DNA of 34,882 nt from RGIG8709 sp045537065 (GTDB taxonomy: Bacteria > Bacillota > Clostridia > Monoglobales > Monoglobaceae): contig JAZSOT010000082.1 of assembly GCA_045537065.1 (NCBI GenBank), positions 1 to 34,882 on the forward strand, written 5' to 3'. Position numbers and translations under genes: made by a program. Of the stretch, positions 8,429 to 16,282 are shown piece by piece (within the stretch, counting starts at the first letter, position 1; every line of letters starts with the position of its first letter). The notes beneath the pieces are model-generated. The model saw only the letters and a list, made by a program, of their open reading frames with translations, was not told the DNA's origin and did no database searches.

Positions 8429-8459
8429 TTGCTGAGGCTTATGCCTCAGCAATATTTTT
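8429..8459 (+). terminator. Hairpin terminator between nrdD and nrdG
   Basis: A perfect 10-bp stem (TTGCTGAGGC and GCCTCAGCAA), loop TTAT, then TATTTTT. nrdG starts 12 bases later with no clear promoter between, so it probably acts as a partial terminator or RNA-processing stem that lowers activase expression. Confidence 0.8.
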
Positions 8460-8470
8460 GGAGGGAAATA

Positions 8471-8995
8471 ATGTACTTCGGAAACATAAAATATAATGAC
8501 ATAGCAAATGGAGTGGGTGTTCGAACTGCTCTTTTTGTATCAGGGTGCACTCATCATTGTAAAGGGTGCTTTAATCCTGAAACTTGGAATTTTTCTTATG
8601 GCGAGCCATTTACGAAAGAAACAGAAGATGAAATAATAAAATCTCTTCTTCCTGATTATGTTCACGGCATAACAGTTCTTGGGGGAGAGCCTTTTGAGGT
8701 AGAAAACCAAAAGGTTTTACTTCCGTTTATTGAAAGAATAAAAAAGGAACTTCCAAATAAAAGTATATGGTTTTTCAGCGGATACACGTTAGAAGAGCTT
8801 TCGGGAGAGATAGATTCAAGATGTAGATGCGAAGAAACAGATAAGCTTCTCTCAATGATTGATGTTTTGGTTGACGGAGAATTTGTGGAGGAGAAGAAAA
8901 ACATAAGCCTGAAATTCAGGGGCAGTGAAAATCAAAGACTTATTGATATGAATAAAACCCGCCAAGAGGGGAAAATTGTATTTTGGGATAAATAA
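8471..8995 (+). CDS. nrdG: Anaerobic ribonucleotide reductase activating protein NrdG
   Basis: Radical SAM enzyme, 174 residues, that installs the glycyl radical on NrdD using S-adenosylmethionine and a 4Fe-4S cluster. The cluster ligands are Cys26, Cys30 and Cys33 in CTHHCKGC, followed by FNPETW, and the SAM-contacting glycine motif is LGGEPF. The start ATG 8471 has GGAGGG at 8460-8465. A longer reading from 8429 would begin inside the hairpin and is rejected. It most likely depends on nrdD readthrough past the terminator. The size is normal for the family. Confidence 0.95.
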   Translation: MYFGNIKYNDIANGVGVRTALFVSGCTHHCKGCFNPETWNFSYGEPFTKETEDEIIKSLLPDYVHGITVLGGEPFEVENQKVLLPFIERIKKELPNKSIWFFSGYTLEELSGEIDSRCRCEETDKLLSMIDVLVDGEFVEEKKNISLKFRGSENQRLIDMNKTRQEGKIVFWDK

Positions 8996-9047
8996 TTTAT
9001 TAAATATGAAAATTTTAAAAGGCAAAACTTTGAAAGAAGTGAAGTGA

Positions 9048-9539
9048 ATGAAAATATATACTAAAACGGGAGATAAGGGATTTTCTTCCATTTGCGGTGA
9101 AGAAAGAATAAAAAAGAGTGATATTATTTTTGATGTTCTTGGGACACTTGATGAGCTTTCAAGCTTTATAGGTCTTACAAAGGTTCAGCTTGAAGAAAAC
9201 TGCCATAAGAGCTTTCTTGAAACTTTGCAGAAAAAGCTTATATGCCTTATGGGAGATATTGCAACAGAGGGAAAATGCGAGGATAAAATCACGGATGATG
9301 ATATATCAGCCCTGGAAGAAGAAATAGATAAATTGCAGAAAGAGACGGGTGAGGTAGAAGGCTTTGTTCTTCCCGGTGAAAACGAAATATCTGCAAGACT
9401 TGATGTTGCAAGAACCGTTGCAAGACGGGCAGAAAGATATATGGTTTCTGCATCCGAAAAATATGATATAGAATACACAAATCTTGCATATATAAACAGA
9501 CTGTCGGATTATTTATACTGTCTCGCACGGGTTATTTAA
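9048..9539 (+). CDS. PduO-type ATP:cob(I)alamin adenosyltransferase
   Basis: 163-residue five-helix-bundle enzyme of the PduO/MMAB family, transferring adenosyl from ATP to cob(I)alamin to make adenosylcobalamin. The ATP loop TKTGDKG is at residues 5-11, the family signature is RTVARRAER, and the C-terminal motif is NRLSDYLY. The ATG at 9048 has only a weak GAAGTGAAG before it. It lies 52 bases after nrdG and could be in the same transcript. nrdD does not use B12, so any functional link is indirect. The 3' end overlaps spmB on the other strand by eight bases. Confidence 0.9.
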   Translation: MKIYTKTGDKGFSSICGEERIKKSDIIFDVLGTLDELSSFIGLTKVQLEENCHKSFLETLQKKLICLMGDIATEGKCEDKITDDDISALEEEIDKLQKETGEVEGFVLPGENEISARLDVARTVARRAERYMVSASEKYDIEYTNLAYINRLSDYLYCLARVI

Positions 9540-10053
9540 ATAACAAACGAACAATGAAAACAGAAAGCAGCATTCCGCATATATCGGCGGATAAGGCTGC
9601 TTTTAGTGTATAACGGGTGTTTTTAACATTTGTTGCACCAAAATAAACAGCCAGGGTATAAAAAGTTGTCTCGGTTGAGCCCATCATAACGGAGGCGCAT
9701 CTTCCGATAAAAGAATCACATCCAAAATTTTTAAAAATGTCACTGACAACTGCCATTGAACCACTGCCGGAAACCGGACGGAGAAGTGCCAGTGGAAGAA
9801 CTTCGGGGGGCATATGTATAAAGGAAAGCAGGGGAGATAAAAGCTTTGCGATGTAATCAACAGCCCCTGATGCCCGAAGAGCGGAAATTCCAACCATAAG
9901 TCCAACCAAAGGAGGAATAATTGAAAAGGTTGTTTCTATTCCGTCTTTGGCCCCAAGAACAAAGGTGTCATAAACGGGGATTTTCTTTTTTGCCCCATAA
10001 AGTATAATAAAAATAATAACTAAAGGAATGCTGTATGCAGAAATTATTGTCAT
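9532..10053 (-). CDS. spmB: Spore maturation protein B SpmB
   Basis: 173-residue integral membrane protein of the nucleoside-recognition (Gate) family. With SpmA it is needed for spore core dehydration in Bacillus and Clostridium. Four or so hydrophobic segments are visible, starting with ISAYSIPLVIIFIILYG. The conserved stretch around LRPVSGSGSMAV and the segment MGSTETTFYTLAVYFG are family hallmarks. The start is ATG 10053, which overlaps the spmA stop as ATGA. A 66-residue longer reading runs back through spmA in another frame and is rejected. The 3' end overlaps the adenosyltransferase gene tail-to-tail, with no terminator between them. Confidence 0.93.
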   Translation of the reverse strand: MTIISAYSIPLVIIFIILYGAKKKIPVYDTFVLGAKDGIETTFSIIPPLVGLMVGISALRASGAVDYIAKLLSPLLSFIHMPPEVLPLALLRPVSGSGSMAVVSDIFKNFGCDSFIGRCASVMMGSTETTFYTLAVYFGATNVKNTRYTLKAALSADICGMLLSVFIVRLLFK

Positions 10054-10646
10054 GTTTTCAGCCTCACAGGTTCTTTTTTTAATGAAAATATTTTTGAAAG
10101 GGATATGGCAACTGTCAAAACCAGAAAACCGCATATCCAAACGGGAAGAATAATTTCGCCCGGATTTTTGGAGCCAAAGCTTTGTCGAAGAGCAATAAGA
10201 GTTGAAGGAAGTAGCTGAACAGATGCTGTGTTTATAACCGCAAACATACACATTTCGTTGCTTGCCGTGTGATTTTGAGTATTTATTTTCTCAAGCTCTT
10301 TCATTGCCTTTATGCCAAGAGGAGTTGCGGCATTTCCCATACCTAAAAGATTTGCGGTTATGTTCATAACAATTGCAGAAAGGGCAGGAGAATTTTTTTC
10401 AAGGGTTGGAAATAAGAATTTTGTTATGGGATAAAGGCATTTTTTTAAAATATCCGTAAGACCTGATTTCTCTGCGATTTTGGAAAGCCCCGACCAAAGA
10501 CACATAACTCCAAGCATAGAAAGAGAGAGGGCTGCAGCATCCTGTGCTCCCTGAAAAATTGCATTGCTCAAAGCATCCATTTTACCGTTTACACTTGAAA
10601 CAACAAAGGATATAAGAAGCATAAAAACCCATACGTAATTTAACAT
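10050..10646 (-). CDS. spmA: Spore maturation protein A SpmA
   Basis: 198-residue polytopic membrane protein, partner of SpmB. The motif NLLGMGNAATPLGIKAM in the middle and INTASVQLLPSTLIALR further on are diagnostic of the SpmA half of the pair. The ATG at 10646 has AAGGAG eight bases upstream. It is followed by spmB with a four-base overlap. It lies just downstream of spoIVA, but a terminator separates them, so its own promoter or readthrough must be used; I see no clear sigma-E or sigma-A promoter in the 50-base gap. Confidence 0.93.
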   Translation of the reverse strand: MLNYVWVFMLLISFVVSSVNGKMDALSNAIFQGAQDAAALSLSMLGVMCLWSGLSKIAEKSGLTDILKKCLYPITKFLFPTLEKNSPALSAIVMNITANLLGMGNAATPLGIKAMKELEKINTQNHTASNEMCMFAVINTASVQLLPSTLIALRQSFGSKNPGEIILPVWICGFLVLTVAISLSKIFSLKKEPVRLKT

Positions 10647-10663
10647 AAAAACTCCTTTTTATA

Positions 10664-10692
10664 CAAAAAGCCCCAAAGATAAAACTTTGGGG
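10664..10692 (-). terminator. Terminator of spoIVA
   Basis: On the minus strand: stem CCCCAAAG / CTTTGGGG, six-base loop, then CTTTTTG. It sits between the spoIVA stop and spmA. Confidence 0.85.
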
Positions 10693-10699
10693 ACTTTAG

Positions 10700-12172
10700 T
10701 TAAAGTATAATGCAGATAAGACCGCCGGTGCCCTCATTAATAATTCTCTGCAGGGTTTCCTGCAGTTTCATTTGTGCATCGTCAGGCATTTTATAAAGCT
10801 TGTTGTGAAGACCCTCATTTACAAGCTCGTGAAGAGATTTTCCAAAAATATTTGATTCCCAAATTTTTTTCGGGTCTGTTTCAAATTCGTTTAAAAGATA
10901 ATGAACAAGCTCTTCGGATTGTTTTTCCGTTCCTACAATAGGAGAAACCTCGGTTTCAATATCAGCCCTTATCATATGTATGCTGGGAGCGGATGCTTTT
11001 AGCTTAACACCGAATCTGCTTCCTTGTTTAACAATTTCCGGCTCTTCTAAGGAAAGCTCTTCAATGGTGGGAGATACAATTCCGTAGCCCTTTTGTTTAA
11101 CCTCCATAAGGGCAGTTTCGATTTTATCGTATTCTGCCTTGATTTCGGAGAGATTTTTTAAAAGTTCCATAAGTCCTTGCTGGTTCTCGATTTTGAAGCC
11201 TGTTTGCTTTCCCACGGTTTCATAGAAAAGGTCATCGGGAGTTTTTATAAGAATTTCTGCAGTCCCGTCTGCAGGGCGGGTTTCAATAAGCAGACATTCC
11301 TCTGTGTTTTCGTATTCTGATATTTTTTCCACTAATGCTTTTATATCAGAAAGTTTCATAGAATTTTTTGTATTATCATAAATAAGATTTAAAAAGTCAC
11401 ATTTAAGAGGATTATCGTTATCAAGAGAGGTTATCCATTTTGGAATTGAAATCCTGATTTCGCTGAGAGGGAATTCATAAAGAATTTCTTTCAGTATTTT
11501 TTCGACGTCTTCTTCGTTAAGGTCCATACAGTTAACAGGAATAACAGAGGCGTTATATTTTTCCTCAAGCTCCTTTTTGAGTTTAATACATTTTTCCGAA
11601 TGAGGCTCCATAGAGTTTAATACAATGGCAAAAGGTTTGTTTATTTCTTTAAGCTCTGAAATAACTCTTTCTTCAGGCTCTATATAATCATCTCTATCAA
11701 TTTCAGAAAAGCTTCCGTCAGTGGTAACCACAATGCCAATGGTTGAGTGGTCGCAGATAACCTTTCTGGTTCCCTTTTCGGCAGCCTCCGCAAATGGCAT
11801 AGGATTTGTTGACCAGGGAGTCATAACCATTCTTGGAGTATCATTTTCAATGTAGCCTCCCGCACTTTTAACAATATAGCCGACGCAGTCAATAAGTCTT
11901 ATTTTGCAATTTGTGTTGTCAGCAAGGGATATTTCGGCAGCTTCGTTAGGAATAAATTTTGGCTCAGTTGTCATAATGGTCTTTCCGCCTGCACTCTGGG
12001 GAAGTTCATCAAGAGCCCTTTCCTTTTTATAGCTGTTATTTATATTAGGAATAACAAGAAGCTCCATAAGATTTTTTATAAAGGTTGATTTTCCCGTTCT
12101 CACAGGTCCAACAACGCCGATATATATGTCGCCGTCTGTCCTCCTTGCAATATCGTGGTATATGCTGTTCAT
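10700..12172 (-). CDS. spoIVA: Stage IV sporulation protein A SpoIVA
   Basis: 490-residue ATPase that polymerises on the forespore surface to form the basement layer of the spore coat, anchored by SpoVM. The N-terminus DIARRTDGDIYIGVVG is close to Bacillus SpoIVA. Walker A is GPVRTGKST at residues 22-30, followed by ALDELPQSAGGKTIMTTEPKF and RLIDCVGY. The middle and the C-terminus (ERIINEGTGGLICIIL) are equally well kept, and the length matches the Bacillus protein. The start is ATG 12172 with GGAGG eight bases upstream. A GTG six codons earlier overlaps that ribosome binding site and is rejected. A sigma-E type promoter lies 33 bases upstream, as expected for mother-cell expression. Its partner spoVM is at 31.9 kb. 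Confidence 0.97.
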   Translation of the reverse strand: MNSIYHDIARRTDGDIYIGVVGPVRTGKSTFIKNLMELLVIPNINNSYKKERALDELPQSAGGKTIMTTEPKFIPNEAAEISLADNTNCKIRLIDCVGYIVKSAGGYIENDTPRMVMTPWSTNPMPFAEAAEKGTRKVICDHSTIGIVVTTDGSFSEIDRDDYIEPEERVISELKEINKPFAIVLNSMEPHSEKCIKLKKELEEKYNASVIPVNCMDLNEEDVEKILKEILYEFPLSEIRISIPKWITSLDNDNPLKCDFLNLIYDNTKNSMKLSDIKALVEKISEYENTEECLLIETRPADGTAEILIKTPDDLFYETVGKQTGFKIENQQGLMELLKNLSEIKAEYDKIETALMEVKQKGYGIVSPTIEELSLEEPEIVKQGSRFGVKLKASAPSIHMIRADIETEVSPIVGTEKQSEELVHYLLNEFETDPKKIWESNIFGKSLHELVNEGLHNKLYKMPDDAQMKLQETLQRIINEGTGGLICIIL

Positions 12173-12204
12173 TCTAAATTCCTCCAACACTTGTACTTTG
12201 TACT

Positions 12205-12231
12205 ATTGTATGAGCTATATGAACAGTTTAT
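12205..12231 (-). promoter_or_regulatory. Sigma-E promoter of spoIVA
   Basis: On the minus strand, ATA (12229-12231), 16 bases, then CATACAAT (12205-12212), which equals the sigma-E -10 consensus. The expected start lies shortly before the spoIVA ribosome binding site. In Bacillus subtilis spoIVA belongs to the sigma-E regulon. Confidence 0.75.
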
Positions 12232-12248
12232 GATAATTTTTAATTTAA

Positions 12249-12279
12249 TAAAAAATAAGGCATTCCCAAGAGAACGCCT
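12249..12279 (-). terminator. Terminator of the ymfF-ymfH-lgt operon
   Basis: Minus strand: AGGCGTTC / GAATGCCT stem with one G-T pair, six-base loop, then TATTTTTTA. It lies just after the lgt stop and isolates spoIVA from it. Confidence 0.8.
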
Positions 12280-12286
12280 GATAAAA

Positions 12287-13090
12287 TTATTCTTTATTAA
12301 ATTTTGCTTTTTTTCTGCCATTAATTGTTATGTAAACTCCCGCCAATAACAAAACAAAGGAAAGTATCTGCGAAACCCTAAAATCTCCTATGTATAATGA
12401 ATCTGCCCTGAGTCCCTCAATAAGAAATCTTCCAAGCCCGTACCAGAACATATAGAGTGAAAATAATTCTCCTTTAAATACCTGCTTTCTTTTATATATT
12501 GAAAGAATAATAAGTCCCAGGAAATTCCACATTGATTCATAAAAAAATGTTGGGTGAACATTTTGTGCTATTATTTTTCCGTTCTTTATGATTGTCATTG
12601 CGAAAATTGTAGAGGTAGTACCGCCAAAAGCTTCTCCGTTAACGAAATTTCCCCATCTTCCGATTGACTGCCCGATTAAAAGCCCAACTGCAAAAATATC
12701 AAGAACCTTGAAAAGGTCAACCTTTTTCTTTCTGCAGTACATAAAAACTGCAAGGGATGCACCGATAATTGCACCGTATATGGCAATTCCCCCTCCCCTG
12801 ATGTTGAAAATCTCAAGAAGATTATTCTTATAATCATCAAAGCTGAAAATAACATAATAAAGCCTTGCTCCGACTATAGCACAAGGGAGAGCGATAATAA
12901 AAAGATTAAGTAAATCATCTTGAGTAATGCCTTTTTTTTCTGCTTCCTTTGATGCATAAATAAATGCTATTATAAGGCCGAAAGCAATAATAATACCATA
13001 CCAGTATATATTAAGTCCAAAAATTGAAAATGCGGTGCGGTTAATATTAAAGGTAAGATTTAGGTTCTCAAATTTAATAATGTTTTCCAT
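12287..13090 (-). CDS. lgt: Prolipoprotein diacylglyceryl transferase Lgt
   Basis: Transfers diacylglycerol from phosphatidylglycerol to the lipobox cysteine of prolipoproteins in the cytoplasmic membrane. The 267-residue polytopic protein has the signature GRWGNFVNGE at 144-153, HPTFFYES, and the C-terminal GRFLIEGLRADSLY with the conserved arginines. In the GGGIAIYGAIIG segment (99-110) Tyr105 stands where E. coli Lgt has the essential His103; this Tyr is common in Firmicutes. The ATG at 13090 has AGAGGTG just upstream. It is the third gene of an apparent ymfF-ymfH-lgt operon, 11 bases after ymfH. Confidence 0.95.
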   Translation of the reverse strand: MENIIKFENLNLTFNINRTAFSIFGLNIYWYGIIIAFGLIIAFIYASKEAEKKGITQDDLLNLFIIALPCAIVGARLYYVIFSFDDYKNNLLEIFNIRGGGIAIYGAIIGASLAVFMYCRKKKVDLFKVLDIFAVGLLIGQSIGRWGNFVNGEAFGGTTSTIFAMTIIKNGKIIAQNVHPTFFYESMWNFLGLIILSIYKRKQVFKGELFSLYMFWYGLGRFLIEGLRADSLYIGDFRVSQILSFVLLLAGVYITINGRKKAKFNKE

Positions 13091-13101
13091 AAAGCACCTC
13101 T

Positions 13102-14388
13102 TTAGTCTATAGGCTCAATAACAGATAGAACGGAATTTTTCGTGTCAAAGTGGGATGAAAGTCTTATCTTAAGGTCATCTTCTGTAATGCTGTCTATTAT
13201 ATCAAAGACCGAAAGAGGATTTTGTCCGTTGAAAAAGCTTTTTATAAAGCCGTTTCCAATGTTTTCAACACTGTTGAATTTTTTTAAATTTTTCCCGATT
13301 AAGACTTTCTTTGCGCGGTTAAATTTTTCCTTGTCAATTTCTTCCTTTAAAAGTCTATCTATATAATCAAGGGTGATTTTATAAACTTCTTTAGGATTTT
13401 TGCTTTCGCCTGAAAGAGAGGAAAAACCATAGGTTTTTTCAAGCTCTGTTTCTTTAGAAAAGCTTGCGTTTATAAGCCCCTTTTCATAAAGTGACATATA
13501 ATAATCACTGCTCTGTCCGAAATACATATCAAGAATAAGCTCGGTTATAAGCTGTCTTTTTAAAAGCTCATCCCCGCTATCATAGTTTTCGGTTTCTTTA
13601 AAGCCTATCATAAATATTGGCATAGAAACGCTTAATTTCTGGCTAACAAATTCTGATACTCTTTCTTTTGGTTCATCGTAGGTAAATCTTTTAAGTCCGT
13701 CGCTTGAAGATTTTTCAACATATTTGTCAACAAGAGAGCAAGCTTTTTCAGGGTCAATATCCCCAACCATAACAAGTGCCATATTGGACGGGTGATAAAA
13801 ATTATCGGTACACTTATATAAAAGCTCAGGTGTGATTTCTGATATGCTTTCCACAGTGCCTGCAATATCAATTTTGACAGGGTTGTTGTGATACATTGCA
13901 CCGAGCATATTGAAGAAAACTCTCCAACCTGGCTCATCGTCATACATTTTGATTTCCTGACCAATAATTCCCTGCTCTTTTGCAACATTTTCATCTGTAA
14001 AATATGGATGGTTCACAAAATCTAAAAGTATTTCAAGATTTTCATAGAACTTGTCAGTGCAGGAGAAAAGGTATGCGGTTATGTCGAAGCTTGTGTAGGC
14101 ATTGGCATTTGCTCCCGTAACGGAAAAACGGTCAAAGGCATTTTTCCCGTCTTCCTCCTCGAAAAGCTTATGCTCAAGAAAATGAGCAATACCATTTGGA
14201 AGAGCGGTTTTTTCTGTTTCCCCCTGAGCGATAAATTCAATGTCGCAGGATCCGTAGTCTGTGCCGTATATAGCATAGTATTTGCTGAAACCTTTTTTTG
14301 GTATAATATAAATCTTAAGTCCGCTTTCGTGGACTCCGCACAGTATTTTTTCATTTATTGATTTATTTTCAATAGTTTTAAAGTTCAT
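13102..14388 (-). CDS. ymfH: M16 metallopeptidase YmfH, catalytic type
   Basis: 428 residues, equal in size to Bacillus YmfH. It carries the inverted zinc motif HFLEH at 69-73 and a third-ligand Glu in GIIGQEIKM near 145, so it should be an active peptidase. The neighbouring ymfF product is the non-catalytic half, and such pairs form heterodimers in family M16. In Bacillus the YmfF/YmfH pair is associated with 5-aminopentanol modification of elongation factor EF-P; its relatives AlbE/AlbF act in subtilosin maturation. No peptide precursor gene is seen here, so a housekeeping role is favoured. It has a strong GGGAGGG before ATG 14388, and 15 bases separate it from ymfF. Confidence 0.88.
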   Translation of the reverse strand: MNFKTIENKSINEKILCGVHESGLKIYIIPKKGFSKYYAIYGTDYGSCDIEFIAQGETEKTALPNGIAHFLEHKLFEEEDGKNAFDRFSVTGANANAYTSFDITAYLFSCTDKFYENLEILLDFVNHPYFTDENVAKEQGIIGQEIKMYDDEPGWRVFFNMLGAMYHNNPVKIDIAGTVESISEITPELLYKCTDNFYHPSNMALVMVGDIDPEKACSLVDKYVEKSSSDGLKRFTYDEPKERVSEFVSQKLSVSMPIFMIGFKETENYDSGDELLKRQLITELILDMYFGQSSDYYMSLYEKGLINASFSKETELEKTYGFSSLSGESKNPKEVYKITLDYIDRLLKEEIDKEKFNRAKKVLIGKNLKKFNSVENIGNGFIKSFFNGQNPLSVFDIIDSITEDDLKIRLSSHFDTKNSVLSVIEPID

Positions 14389-14403
14389 AATCGTTGCCCT
14401 CCC

Positions 14404-15684
14404 TTATATGTCTTTTCCTGTTAAAAGATAAACAGTGTCAGGTTGAACCTTGTTTGCAATTTTAATAATTTCATCGCGAGTAACTTTATTTAAGTTACTA
14501 ACAAGGCTTTCGATTGATTCAGGCTGTCTTGAATCGGACAAGGCTGATATAAGATAGTCTTCGGATGCCCTAAGACTGTCAGCTATGGAATTTAAGTTTG
14601 TTTCGAGATATTTTTTAGCAGATAATATTTCCTCGTCTGAAAATTCTCCTGCTTTCATTTTGTCAAGCCAAAGCATAATTTCGTTGTAAGCATCAGAGAA
14701 TTTGTCATTTTCAATACCTGAACTGATAAGCATACAGCCCTTTAACTTATCAAGACGAGATGAAACATAGTATGCAAGAGAAAGCTTTTCCCTCACATTG
14801 TTGAAAAGCTTTGAAAAGGGACTTCCGCCGTATATACAGTTGAACACTAAGGATGCATAGTATTCAGGAGAAAATGGGTCTGTGCCTGTGAACATAGTGA
14901 TACAAAGCTTGCTTTGAGTAACATCCATTTTGTCGGTAAATATTTTAATTTCTTCATCTTTTTTTCTTGCAATGCTTGTGGAAAGAGGTGCAGGATTTCT
15001 TGGAGGTAAAACATCCGAGAATTTTGCAGATATCATCTCTTTTGCTTTTTCTGTGTCAAAGGTTCCGCTGAGAAAGAAGTCCATTTTACATTCTTTTATA
15101 ACCTTTTTATAGTAATTGTATAAACTTTCAGGGGTAATGGAGTCTATGTCTTCCTTAAAACCAAAAGGGGAAATACCATAGGGAGAGTCTTCAAAGCTAA
15201 GCTCTTTCACTCTCTGGTCTGCATATTCTTTTTTGTCGTTAATAAGACTTTCAATGTCGTCTTTTAAGTTTATCTTTTCGGAGTCAACAAAGCTTTTATC
15301 AAAAACCCCGCCGTCTGTTTTTGGATTAAAAACAAGTTCTTTTAAGAAATCTATAGCATCTAAAAGAATATTACTGTCTTTTAGGTATTCTCCCGAAACA
15401 AATTCAAGTGAAAAGTATAAAAATGCAAAGTCGCCTTTTTTTCTAAGCCCTGAATAAAAGCTCGCTCCGTATAACTCCTCACAGTTTGTCGCAATTGCAG
15501 AAAGTGAGGGGTAAGATGAACTGCCGCGTCTTAAAACTTTCGGAAGAAGTGCAGATAAAGTAGCATTTTCCCTCGTAACAGGGATTTTTATATATAAACT
15601 AAGTAAGTTTGTTTTAAATTTATCAGATTTTGCAAGGTGGAGATTTATGCCGTCTGTTAAAGCTGAACTTAAAATACCATTCAT
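14404..15684 (-). CDS. ymfF: M16 peptidase-like YmfF, non-catalytic partner
   Basis: 426-residue M16-fold protein. The position of the HxxEH zinc motif instead reads through LRRGSSSYPSLSAIATNCEE, so the metal ligands are missing and the protein is probably a structural partner of YmfH. The C-terminal half keeps the typical SPFSKLFNNVREKLSLAYYV motif (substrate-binding Arg/Tyr region). It is first gene of the minus-strand operon ymfF-ymfH-lgt, with its own extended -10 promoter whose -35 touches the stop codon of the upstream gene. GGAA lies eight bases before ATG 15684. Assignment to YmfF rests on size, gene pairing and lost active site. Confidence 0.85.
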   Translation of the reverse strand: MNGILSSALTDGINLHLAKSDKFKTNLLSLYIKIPVTRENATLSALLPKVLRRGSSSYPSLSAIATNCEELYGASFYSGLRKKGDFAFLYFSLEFVSGEYLKDSNILLDAIDFLKELVFNPKTDGGVFDKSFVDSEKINLKDDIESLINDKKEYADQRVKELSFEDSPYGISPFGFKEDIDSITPESLYNYYKKVIKECKMDFFLSGTFDTEKAKEMISAKFSDVLPPRNPAPLSTSIARKKDEEIKIFTDKMDVTQSKLCITMFTGTDPFSPEYYASLVFNCIYGGSPFSKLFNNVREKLSLAYYVSSRLDKLKGCMLISSGIENDKFSDAYNEIMLWLDKMKAGEFSDEEILSAKKYLETNLNSIADSLRASEDYLISALSDSRQPESIESLVSNLNKVTRDEIIKIANKVQPDTVYLLTGKDI

Positions 15685-15723
15685 AAAAACATTCCTTTCT
15701 TGAAACTACACATAATTATATTC

Positions 15724-15752
15724 ATTTTACCATATTTTTAAAATTAAATCAA
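15724..15752 (-). promoter_or_regulatory. Promoter of ymfF-ymfH-lgt
   Basis: Minus strand: TTGATT (15747-15752), 17 bases, TAAAAT (15724-15729) with an extended TGg immediately before. The -35 element overlaps the stop codon of the upstream YhcN-like gene. Confidence 0.6.
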
Positions 15753-16153
15753 TTCTTTGAGAGCAAAAAATCAAATCTTGAAGATAAAATGTATTTATGA
15801 ATGTTCTTTGAGGAATAATAAGAAAGCTCTAAAATATCTTGTGCAATAGAGTTATTTGCTTCAAAACGAAAATTTTTTATAGAAGGAAAATCATTTTTTA
15901 AAATTGCCAGAACAAGGTTTTTGTCATTCTCTGAAAGGGTGCGGTCTTTAATGCGGAGTCCGCAAAGAAGATTTTTGTCTTTATATATAACTGCAATGTC
16001 GTCAGCATTTGTAAGCTCTGCAATTTTAGTGGCAACTGACAAACATTTTTTATTATTTGAAAGTTCATAATATAAATCTTCTGTTGCAAAGGAAAAAGAT
16101 AAAACAAAAGTTATTATTATAAAAATAAGAAAAATTTTTTTCAAAAATATCAT
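15749..16153 (-). CDS. Exported YhcN/YlaJ-like protein
   Basis: 134 codons. An N-terminal signal peptide (FLKKIFLIFIIITFVLSFSFA) ends in a signal peptidase I type SFA-T site with no lipobox Cys. The following domain, with TNADDIAVIYKDKNLLCGLRI and NDFPSIKNFRFEANN, resembles the spore-associated YhcN/YlaJ family, where the conserved pattern is a valine-rich strand pair followed by DPSIKNVYV. The assignment is by pattern only. The start is unclear: ATG 16153 directly abuts the AGG of its would-be ribosome binding site, so TTG at 16144 (codon 4), six bases further, is a better spaced alternative. It precedes ymfF without a terminator. Confidence 0.6.
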   Translation of the reverse strand: MIFLKKIFLIFIIITFVLSFSFATEDLYYELSNNKKCLSVATKIAELTNADDIAVIYKDKNLLCGLRIKDRTLSENDKNLVLAILKNDFPSIKNFRFEANNSIAQDILELSYYSSKNIHKYILSSRFDFLLSKN

Positions 16154-16282
16154 CCTGTCTTTTTTTAAAAATATTATTTGAGATTTATATTTTTAATATG
16201 CAAAAATCGGAAGTATATTTTGAAGAAAAAAACTAAAAATATATACGAACAAGAAAATAAATAAAGAAAAAGGAGCATCATA

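Noticed and set aside
10054..10251. 66-residue N-terminal extension of spmB
   Set aside because: It lies entirely inside spmA in another frame; ATG 10053 with the ATGA overlap fits the family start.
12173..12190. GTG start six codons upstream for spoIVA
   Set aside because: These codons are made of the ribosome binding site of the ATG at 12172.
14404..15684. A bacteriocin or subtilosin-type maturation system built on the M16 pair
   Set aside because: No precursor peptide, radical SAM enzyme or transporter is adjacent; the operon partner is lgt, which favours the YmfF/YmfH assignment.
16194..16200. Sigma-G-like -10 CATATTA upstream of the YhcN-like gene (minus strand)
   Set aside because: No matching -35 at the expected distance; the region is so AT-rich that such a 7-mer is likely by chance.
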